A stretch of 25,628 bases of DNA from Byssothecium circinans (taxonomy: Eukaryota > Ascomycota > Dothideomycetes > Pleosporales > Massarinaceae): the NCBI GenBank assembly GCA_010015675.1, contig ML976993.1, positions 841,930 to 867,557 on the forward strand, written 5' to 3'. Under the pieces are notes generated by a model. It worked only from the letters and a program-made list of their open reading frames with translations. It did not search any database and had not been told where the DNA came from. Position numbers and translations under genes: made by a program. Shown in pieces: positions 1-9,900 of this stretch (position 1 is the stretch's first letter; every line of letters starts with the position of its first letter).

Positions 1-290
1 GATGGAAATACGCGTTAAGAGGAATTTGAACTTAATTGACTATTACCCGATTAGGAAATCGCTCAAAACACCAAAAATCCGCCAGAATCGCTATATTTGA
101 CGTATTTACAGCTTCAAAACCCTATCTCAACGCTGAAAACAGTATCAAAACAGATCAATTCGATCAGTTCGATCAATCAGGAAATCGCTGATATCTGATT
201 TGATAGTAAAATTGTATGGCCGGAGGATTGACCTGATTGAACTAATCAATCAGGTAAAAATTGACGTCGACCTGAGGACTTGATTGATTG
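1..290. other. AT-rich non-coding left flank with short repeats
   Basis: No coding frame is seen and no similarity to the dehydrogenase that starts at its right edge. It contains three tandem 9-bp units (GATCAATTC, GATCAGTTC, GATCAATCA; 153-179), an 11-bp direct repeat AGGAAATCGCT at 53-63 and 179-189, and a perfect 10-bp inverted repeat at 231-255. The composition resembles a degenerate transposon edge or other inserted sequence, but no transposase or target-site duplication can be recognised. This material abuts the truncated end of the dehydrogenase, so it probably marks a rearrangement breakpoint. Confidence 0.5.
231..255. repeat. Perfect 10-bp inverted repeat (stem-loop)
   Basis: ACCTGATTGA (231-240) is followed by a 5-nt spacer and its exact reverse complement TCAATCAGGT (246-255). 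It lies about 35-40 bp left of the point where dehydrogenase similarity begins, so it may be a terminal or hairpin remnant of an inserted element. No function can be assigned. Confidence 0.6.
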
Positions 291-843
291 ATAGCAACTC
301 TGCTCACCATTGTGGCCTCAGAGGTCCATTTCTGGACCAAATTCGACGAGCGAAAGGCTCCCTCCATTCTAGCTCGCTTGGATGAGAAGGACTCATTCAG
401 GGGCATGGAACGCTACAACACGAGCAAGCTCTTGAACATCCTCTGGATGCGCGAGCTCAGCAGCAAGGTTACCGGCAACGTGGTCGTCAACGCGGTCAAC
501 CCAGGCCTTTGTGCCAGTGCCTTACACCGCACTGACCCGACCCCAGGCTTGAGCTTTTTCAACAAGATCTTTGCCTGGACGCCCGCCCAGGGTGGACACA
601 ATCTGACCTACGCCGCGACTCAGCACACCGATGAGCCCGGTGCGTACATTACTGAGCAGCATTTGGAGAAGTAAGCTCCCGTCATGGTAGTAATTATGCG
701 GAGAGATCATACTAACACAATACAGGCCATCTCCTTTCGTGCTTTCTACGGAGGGCAAGACGACGCAACAGAGGCTTTGGGACGAGACTATCGCCTTGCT
801 CAAGGAGAAGGTTCCGAACGTGGACATTGAGAGCGGCTTGTAG
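291..843 (+). pseudogene. sol3: Short-chain dehydrogenase/reductase, C-terminal half only (sol3-like)
   Basis: This is the C-terminal part of a classical SDR. Exon 1 runs to 670. The intron is 671-725 (GTAAGC donor, ACTAAC branch site, TACAG acceptor). Exon 2 is 726-843 and ends in TAG. The catalytic Ser region (IVASEVHFW) and the YxxxK motif (YNTSK, from about 414) are present, followed by the VNPG strand and a normal SDR tail. The N-terminal Rossmann motif TGxxxGxG is absent. The frame is closed by a TGA at 285-287 and has no ATG before about 405, and the AT-rich sequence upstream does not encode the missing part. The N-terminal half could lie beyond the left edge across an insertion. In the solanapyrone cluster a short-chain dehydrogenase is Sol3, thought to act on the aldehyde/alcohol state of the product. 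The SDR call is firm; the symbol rests on cluster context. Probably non-functional. Confidence 0.75.
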
Positions 844-1296
844 CTCTTAGACAACTGATGACATGCTTGCTCGTTGATCGCTTCCGGTTTCCTTGCTCTC
901 GTGCGTGTTAGAGTAATAGGAAATCGATTATGATAATTCCCGTGTCTCAAAACAAAACTCTGCTAAATAGCAGCATACCCGTCCTTCGGCGTATGACGGA
1001 ACAGCTCTAGATTAACCTTGACTAAGTATTGTGGAGTAAAGGTAGTCGTGCTGAGAAATATCTAGAACAGGTTTTCCTCGCCGTTCTGTCGGATGTGGAA
1101 GGGTGCAGTACGGAGCGATTCCGCTGAACCTTATGAGACAAAGAGCCGTACACGGGTTCCTAGTTTTCTTCAATTCAGGCACATATTCGGAGGCCAGGAG
1201 TCATAAATTTTCGTTGTCATGTTTATCGAGACTATTTATCTCTCTTTAAAGGTTTGTAGCCTTTTCGCAGGCTCTGGACACGTCACAGTGACTTCA
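844..1296. other. Convergent intergenic region, SDR fragment / O-methyltransferase
   Basis: 453 bp between the converging 3' ends of the dehydrogenase fragment and the methyltransferase. I see no gene-like frame, RNA gene or repeat. It presumably holds the 3' untranslated ends of both genes. Confidence 0.5.
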
Positions 1297-2786
1297 TCAA
1301 ATCTTTAGATGAACCTCGACCAGACCCATGCTGCCATCAGCATGAACACGACGGATCTCATACCTCGAGTCCGCTTCCTTCAACAACGCCTCAAACTCCT
1401 TTGCCGTTCGCTGCTTAGCACCCAGAACTACAAACATGAGCATGTCCATCTGCCTGAGAGTGCGCTCCTCATGCAACGGCTTCGACCCCGGCTCGGGGAG
1501 AACAGTGTCATTGATCAGCAGCGGCGTCCCAGGTGCAGACTTCTCTAGTCCCGGCACGAGGGACTTGAGAATCTTGACCACGTCGCGATCGCACCAGTTG
1601 TGCGTGCACTGGCGGATGAAGAATGCGCCCAAGCCGCCGATGGGCTGTGGGTCGAAGAAGCTGTGCTTCATGAAGGAGATGCGGCCCTCGATGTCGCTCA
1701 AGTAGCGGGCCCGACCCTGCGCGAGCATCTTCTCGGAGTCATCTTGGACGATGAAGTCAAGTTGAGGGAAACTCTGGACACGGCAATGAGGTGTCAGTCA
1801 ATAAATGCAGCGATTACGGATGATGGTAGATGCGAAGAAGGAAAAACTTACGCGAGCCAAAGCCATCGAGATGTGGCCACTGCCGCCTCCAACGTCAACT
1901 ACGGTGCCATTGATGTCGCCCCAAGGAAAACAGTCCCTCAATTCGGCGATCTGACGATCCACTGTCAAAGGCTTAGCCATTGGCCAACTAGTGTGGATTC
2001 GCTGAAACAACATACCTCGAGTAACCCCCGCCATTGCCTTCGCGAAACGCGCCGCAAATTGGGGGTTTTCCTCGTAGTACGAGAACATGGGCACACCGAA
2101 GTAGGTGTTGAAGGGAGAGTGTGTGCTATCAGAGTCGTTGGGCGATGCTTTGATGCATGCCGATGACGCCGTTGCAGCTTTAAAGCACTCATCGAGCCTA
2201 GAGTGTTGTTAGGACATCCACTATCAATCCAACACTGCAGATATGCTGCATAAACGTACATGTAGTGTCCGGCACATCTGAGCTCCTCGTCATCATGGAA
2301 CACCGCAGAAGCCGCCGTATGGGCAAAGAATCCAGGTTTTGGCTCCACGAAGATACGATGCGTTGCCAGCATGCGCAGCACACGCGCCACTCGATCAGCG
2401 TCAATGCCCACTTTACATGCAAGTGTCTCGACATCAATGGACCCTTCAAACGGAACCAGCTGGAAGAAGCCAAAATCAAAGGCTACTTGCAGCGCCGCCA
2501 AGTCGTTACCGATCATGATGAATGGGCGCAGGCTGCGCCTTGGGCCATCAGCGAGGCGCTGAAGATCCTCTAGAGAAGAAGTGAGGCTCGTGTGAAGAGC
2601 GAGGTACTCCTCAGTCTCGGGAGGGTCCGCGCACCCTGGGATGAAGTTGGGCTGTGCATGGCCCTTGGACTCCAGATATGCGCTGAGGCTCGCTGCCTTC
2701 TCGGAGATATTGGCTGCTAAAGAGACCAAGCTCGTTGCGGAGGAGGTGGGAGCAGCATGTGTACCGTTTGTGGAGTGAAGTACCAT
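1297..2786 (-). CDS. sol2: SAM-dependent O-methyltransferase (Methyltransf_2 family)
   Basis: Three exons on the minus strand give 449 aa: 2786-2260, 2197-1852 and 1773-1297. Introns are 2259-2198 (GTACGT..CTCTAG) and 1851-1774 (GTAAGT..TCCAG). The start at 2786 is preferred over an upstream in-frame start at 2840 because it sits in a CACCATGG context. The N-terminal part is the dimerisation/winged-helix region of plant-type O-methyltransferases. The SAM-binding motif DVGGGSGH is at residues 277-284, followed by FPQLDFIVQD, and His349 in the THNW motif is the expected catalytic base. Length is normal for fungal members and no break is seen. It is divergent from the PKS across about 1.2 kb, which suggests a shared promoter. 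In solanapyrone biosynthesis Sol2 methylates the 4-hydroxyl of the pyrone to give prosolanapyrone I. The enzyme class is secure; the substrate is inferred from cluster identity. Confidence 0.88.
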
Positions 2787-3990
2787 GGTGGAAGGTTGCG
2801 CGCTTACGAAAAGTTTTGATGGCAAAGGGAAAAGGTCCAAGGTTTCGGGTTCACGAAGAAAAGGTGCTTATGGCTTAAAATATCTCAACCTCCGTTTCAA
2901 CTAGACGTGGACTAGAGTCAAAGCATTATGCAATCCAGAAAGCTAACGCTGCACGATATGTCGTCCTGCCGATGCTCGATCTTTCGTCCAAACGAGGACT
3001 GCAAGAACGCGACGATACGGGCGGTGCGTATTACCATGTCCCCTGCAATATGAGTCAGCACGAAACGGCCGACACCTTGTGTATCTGTTCGACCGAGAGC
3101 CCACAATTCATGAACCGATGTTTCTCGGTCCTCGGCGGTCTGTCAGCAAATCTCACTGCATAAATTCCTTCAACATGTCATTGGCTACTTTACCGCCCTT
3201 TGATAGGTTCAGTACGTATCTGGACCTGAGTCTTCGAGCGAACCGTTTGCCTTGCACAGATGCCCGTAGGGTTGTAGGTAGACCAATCTATTCTATAGGT
3301 TATGAGCCTTACGTTTTACGTCTGCAGAAGCATCTGGGTGATGTCCACATCACATGTTGTCATTTCATTGGAGCATCTTTCGCTTCAATGCACTAAGACT
3401 TGAAGGCTTTTGAAGTAGACGTGTAATCTCAAGAGACTTTGGGAGGCTCTAGGAGGCTTCGGATGACGCATTCAAGCTTTGAACTGGACGAATGCTTATC
3501 AAGAAGAAAATAAGAAAATTCAAAAGACCCCAGGTCATACACCCGCAATGGAAAAGTCTCATGTAGGATCTAGACGGGCCGATGCTGCAGATCTACCCTC
3601 AGCCATTGGGTTGGGAGCATCGTCTTGGTTCTCGATTCTCGAAGAACACATTAGGCATCCAATGCACAGCCAGTAATGTCGTGTTGTTGCTTATCAGTGT
3701 CAAGATACTCTGTGCCAGTGTTCGGTTCTTGGTATACGGGCATATAGTTGTCGGCCTAAGATTCTGCAGTGCCAAGACGAGACTGGAAACTGTACATCAC
3801 ATTCATGAACTAGGATGCTGATTGAAAAGCGGACGTAATTTGTCTATAAGATACATAAAGAGGGAAACATCAAAACTCGTCACATGCTCTCGTCTTCTCG
3901 TCAATCTTTGTTGTTTACATAGACGAGTAAGTCAAGAATTGGTCAAAACTTTCTTGATCTGAAGCTTCATCTCCAGTTATTGCTTTCACC
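2787..3990. promoter_or_regulatory. Divergent promoter region between O-methyltransferase and PKS
   Basis: 1204 bp between two divergent start codons, with only short unconvincing frames. A TATAAG element at 3845-3850 and a pyrimidine-rich stretch just after it (about 3885-3907) fit a fungal core promoter for the PKS start at 3991. A perfect inverted repeat GACCGAGA (3091-3098) / TCTCGGTC (3123-3130) contains the CCG/CGG triplets typical of Zn2Cys6 binding sites, and CGGCCG occurs at about 3066-3071. Motif roles are inferred only. Confidence 0.5.
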
Positions 3991-6900
3991 ATGAATTCGC
4001 AATATGGTACCAATGGCACCGCTGCTGGCCCAGAGCCAATTGCCATTGTAGGCATGGGTAGGCCCAACTATTCTCTACATGAACTTCACATGCTAAGTAT
4101 CCTTCACAGGCTGCAGGTGGCCCGGTGGCGTTCGAGATGCGTCCGGTCTGTGGGAGCTCCTTAAGAACAAGCGTTCGGGATACAGAGAATTCGGCGACCA
4201 CCGGTTCTCTCGCAAGGGATTCCACCATCCCAATTCTGAACACCCAGGCACAGTTGCTACCGAAGGAGGGTTCTTGCTTGCCGAAGATCCCCGGCTCTTT
4301 GACCATGCCTTCTTTGGCATTGGTTCGCTCGAAGTGGAGACGATGGACCCTTCGCAGCGAAAGCTACTTGAAGTAGTCTACGAAGCTTTTGAAAACTCGG
4401 GAGAGTCATGGGAATCTTTCTCGGGATCTACTACTGGCGTTTTTGTCGGCAACTTCAGCTCTGATCATCTCATCATTTAAGGCAGAGATACGGATCATCC
4501 AAGACCATATGCGAGTGTTGGTACCGGCACCAGCATTCTCAGCAACCGCGTCAATTACATATTCAATCTGCGAGGGCCCAGGTTAGTAATCATTAACTTC
4601 ATTGGATTCAACTACAGCTCGGAGAAACTTTGCTCTTCAACAAAGCGGTTCAGTGCTGATTCAACGCAGTGTCACTATCGACACCGCTTGCTCTTCTTCC
4701 ATGTACGCGTTGCACTTGGCCATTAGTGCGATTAGGAATGGCGATTGCGACTCCGCTATTGTGGCTGCCTCCAATACCATTATTGATCCCAGCACACAGC
4801 TTATGATGACGAAACTCGGCGTCCTTTCGCCTACGTCAACGAGTCACACTTTTGATTCTTCGGCGGACGGTTACGCTCGTGGCGAGGGCTTCTCTGCGCT
4901 GTACCTGAAGAGGATATCAACCGCTGTTGATGGCGAGTACCCTATACGTGCTCTCGTCAGGGGTTCTGCGCTCAATGCCAACGGTCGCACCGGCGGCATC
5001 ACCCATCCAGGCAGGGAGGGCCAGGAAGCTGTCATCCGTAAGGCTTACGAAAACGCCGGCAATCTCCCACTGGAGGATACCACTTTCTTTGAGTGCCATG
5101 GCACAGGCACACCCGTCGGTGACCCGATCGAAATCTCAGCCATCGGCAATGTCTTTGGTTCGGCGACCACACCAGAGAAGCCGCTTCTAGTGGGTTCCAT
5201 CAAGACCAACATTGGGCACACGGAGCCTGCTAGCGCAATCGCAGGCATCATGAAGGTAGTGCTTGCGCTTGAGAATGGGTTCATTCCCCCTAGTATCGGC
5301 ATCAAGAAGCTTAATCCAAAGATTGACTTGAAGGCGGGCCGCATCAACATCTTGACGGAGAATACTCCTTGGCCCGAAGGCAGAGTCCGCCGAGCCAGCG
5401 TCAACTCTTTCGGCTATGGCGGTGCGAACGGACATTGTATCATTGACGACGTCAGGAATGTGTTGCCTGATTACAAGAAGAGAACAGCAAAGACGTCCAA
5501 TGGTCACGCCAATGGCTACACCAACGGCGTTCATGCGTCGAATGGCTACAATGGACACCACCAAAACGGAACGAATGGAAACGATGCATCGCATATGGTC
5601 GAAGAAGCCCGCAAGGTCCACTATCCCTTCTCACATGCACCTACCCTGGTCAAGGATACAAATGCCAAATCTCGACGACGTGTGCTTATTCCCTTCTCCG
5701 CTCACAACGAAACCTCCCTCGGCCTCAACATTGCCGCCATATCCGAAGCTATTGAGAGGGAGAATCTGGCGGATGTTGCCTACACCCTAACGGCAAAACG
5801 CTCGAGGTTCATGCAGAGAACTTTCCGCATCGTCGATAGTGAAAGCCCCGCTGATGGCTTCGCAGTCAAGGAGAATGTACTAGTCAGCGGCACGCAAACC
5901 GCAAGGCTTGGTTTCATTTTCACTGGACAGGGAGCCCAGTGGCACGCGATGGGTGTAGGCCTATTCGAATATGCCGTCTTCCGAACCTCCATCGAGTATC
6001 TCGACTCCATCCTCGCCAGCCTGCCAACACCATCACCTTGGAAGATCAAAGATATTTTGGCAGGGGATTGCGATCCCAATGACATTCACAAGCCGGAGGT
6101 CTCCCAGACCGTGTGTACCGCTGTCCAAATCGGCCTTGTCGACCTGCTCTACACGTGGAATGTCAAAGCTTCTGCAGTCGCTGGACACTCGTCAGGAGAG
6201 ATAGCGGCAACGTACGCAGCTGGCCGTATCACTGCCGCACAGGCGATTGCTGCTGCCTACTTCCGAGGCCAAGCCGTAGCCAAGAACAAGAGGAAAGGTC
6301 TTATGTTGGCGGTCGGACTGGGCCCAGAGAAAGCTGAGGCATACATCTCGGGCTTGGAGTCTAGCGTCAGAATTGCTGCTGTCAACTCGCCTGACAGCGT
6401 AACGCTCTCTGGTGATGAGTCTGCCATCAAGAACGTTGCCGCTAAGCTCAATGAGGACAAAGTGTTCAACCGAGAGCTCAAGACTGGGGGTAACGCATAT
6501 CATTCCCACCATATGTTTGCTCTGGGTGAGCCCTATAACAGCACCCTCTCCAAAGGCCTCGATTACGTCAAGTCTCTGGGCCAGGCCGAACCGTCACAAC
6601 TGTATCCCACACTGCCGTGGATGTCATCAGTCTATCCAAGCAAGAGTACCGAGAACCTTCCCGTCTCTCCAAGCTACTGGCGCGCCAACCTTGAATCCCC
6701 AGTACGCTTCTCGGAAGCCCTGGCCAATATGTTGAATCTTCCAGATCCGATTGACGTGCTCGTCGAGATCGGGCCACACCCTGCTCTCAAAGGCCCCATT
6801 GGCCAGATCTCAAGAAGCGTCGACAAGTCTCTGCCGTATTTTTCGGCCTTGAACCGCGGTACAAATGGGGAAATTAGCGTGCTTAAACTCGCCGGTAGTC

Positions 6901-9900
6901 TATTCAGTCTGAATGCCGAAGTGGACCTCACTGCCGTGAACGCCGTCGATGTGATTAGCGACAGCCGGTTGAAGCTTGTACATGGCACTACCGCAACCAA
7001 CCTCCCGCCTTATCAGTACGCATATGGACCGGTAATCTACCACGAAAGCCGCTTCAGTAAAGAATTCCGGGGACGAAATATCGTTCGGCACGACCTTCTA
7101 GGATCAAAGCTTCCGGGAAACGCCAAGTTGCGGCCACAGTGGCGAAACATACTTCGATTGAAAGACCTCCCTTGGCTCGAGGACCACAAGCTCCTCCCGC
7201 ACCCTGTGTTTCCCGCTGCGGGTTACATCGCGACAGTAATCGAGGCAGCTTCTCGCATATACAATGAGCAAAGCGAGCGACTTGAAATTACTGGATACAA
7301 CCTCCGCAATATCAACTTTTCTTCGGCTATGAGGCTTCCGGATGATGACTTCGGCCTCGAGATTATCACAAGCCTAGAGCTTGCCGACGCTGCAAATCCA
7401 AAAGCACCTACCTGGGCAACGTTCTCCATTAGCTCCGTGGCACGTGAGGCCGGCACGTGGACAGAACATTGCTCTGGTCGGGTCAAGGTGATTGTCGGAG
7501 CATCCGTTGCTAGTGAGAAGATATCTACAGAGATGGACGCCCGAACCTTGGACACGAAAGCCTGGTACAAGAAATTTGCCGAAATTGGGTTGGGCTACGG
7601 CCCGACCTTTCAGCCCTTATCCAACATTCGAGCTGATCCGTCCAAGGGCTTAGCTGTTGCTCAGTTGGCTTTGCACAGTACACGCGATACCGTCGAAGGA
7701 GGAGAGTCAAGTTACCCGCTTCACCCTGCGTCTCTGGATGCTGTGTTCCAACTGTCACTTGTTGCCAGCCATGGTGGCCAGATCGACCGAGTTCGCAGTG
7801 CCTTCGTGCCGGTTCATATAGACCAGCTGCATGTCCGCAATGGAATTTCACAAGAGTCTGCCTTTGCAATTGCTCTTGGAGAAATGAAAGGTCTGCGCAG
7901 TGCCCACGCGAAATTGCAGGTGCTGGACGAATCGGAACGAGTAGTGTTAGACGTGGGCAACCTTCGCTGCGTCACCTATACAGAAGTCTTGCCTTCTGCT
8001 GGCGCCGACAAAGAGGCGTTCTCCAACCCCTTCCTACGTTTGTCGTGGAAACCCGATATTCGTGCCATGGACAATGAGCAGGTTCGGCGACGGTTTCCCC
8101 CTCCCAAGGAGAATGTTGAGAAAGCGTACCTATTTGACAAGCTGGAACGGCTTGGAACGCTCTATGTTGCCGAGATACATGAGCGTTATGCGGGCAAGGG
8201 CCAGTTTTCTTCAGCGCCGGCGCATATTGATAACTTCCTGTCCTGGGTTCGAAGGCGTACGACGGACGACAACGAATGGGTCGCCGAGGCTAACAGCCTA
8301 ACAAGTTTCCAACGCTGTACGCTCATCAAGGAACTGTTCGCGGAGGTCGGACACATTTCGGACGTCAAGATCGCCAAAAAAGTGTTCAACAATATGGAAG
8401 CCATCTTGAGCGAGCGCAAGACGGGTCTCGACGTCGTGATCCAAGACAACCTTCTCCACGGCATGTACGAAGACGGCCTCATCATGACAGGTGCGTATCC
8501 TCAACTGGTCCGCTTCTTCGACCTGTTTGGCTACGTGAATCCTAATATGCGCATCCTGGAGATCGGTGCCGGAACCGGTGGTGCTACACGGAAAATTCTC
8601 AAGACGTTGACTGGGCCCCATGGTATCAAAAGATATCAGGACTACACGTTCACTGACATCTCGAGTGGTTTTCTGGCGCAAGCCCGCGATGCGTTTGCGG
8701 ATTTCCAGCATATGGAGTACTCCGTGTTAGACATCCAAGAGGACCCACTTGAGCACGGTTACGAAGCAGTCTACGACGTGGTTGTGGCTTGCGAGTGCTT
8801 GCATGCCACCCCGAGTATCGTAAAGACTTTGGCAAATTGCCGGAAACTGGTCAAGCCGGGCGGCAAGCTCGTCGTTGTGGAAAACACACGGGCGGTCATC
8901 GGCCACGGTTTAGTCCTTGGACACTTGTCAGGCTACTGGGATGGAATTCCAGATGGTCGTGTCGAAAGTCCCTTCTTGCACCTTGAGGGCTGGAATGACT
9001 CGCTAAACAAGACTGGCTTCGCAGGCGCTGAGCTCGTCTTGGATGATTACCCTGCTCCATACACCACCGCTCGCACAATTATATCGAGCGCAATCGAGGA
9101 GGCGAAGGAGCAAAAGGTTGACCAGTCTCAGGGCAGAACAGTGCATCTTGTTCATGGTGACAACAAACCCAAACTCCTGAGTCGAATCGAACGTGAGCTC
9201 ACCGAGCGTGGAATTGTGGCAAAGGTTCTCTCCATAGGGGACGTTGGGGTTCACCTGCCCGACAACTCACGCGTCGTTGCCTTTGCCGACGGCAAGAGTC
9301 TGCTCGTCAATGCAAGCGAGATCCATCTCATGGCTTTCAAAGCGTTGATCCGCAAGTCCGCAAACTTGGTTTGGGTAACGTTTGGTGGCATCGTCAACGG
9401 CCATGATCCCGATGCTTCAATCACCACGGGTCTTCTACGCACGCTTGGGACCGAAAACCCCACTTCGCAATTCTTATCAATTGACGTCAGTCCCGACAGT
9501 GATTCCGAAGACATACGGCTGACCCGTACAATTCTCGACCAGGAGCTTGCCCTGTCCGATCGCGTCGCAGGCGAGAGTCGAGACTACGAGTTCGTATGGC
9601 AACAGGACTGTCTCTGGGTCAGCAGATTGGTGCCCGATGCCGAACTCCAAGATAAACTCGAGCTATCCGAGAGCCGACCCAGCCGCGCTGAGATGCTGCC
9701 TCTGGATTCCCAAGGAAGCGTCCGAGCTGCGTTTGAGACGCCTGGTCTCCTGACGTCGTTGTACTTCAAACCTTACGAAGAGACGTGGAAACCTTTGCCT
9801 GATGACTGGATCCAAGTGAAGGTGGCAGCAGTCGGCCTCAACTGGAAGGACCTTCTTACTTCCGCCGGCCGCTTCGATATGAACACCTTCTCCTCGGAGT

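Noticed and set aside
3079..3396. 105-aa plus-strand frame in the methyltransferase/PKS promoter
   Set aside because: No domain, no splice context and composition of non-coding DNA; taken as chance.
4445..4484. Cryptic intron that would remove the PKS stop codon
   Set aside because: The only nearby GT..AG pair is about 39 nt, lacks a branch site and would delete conserved KS residues.
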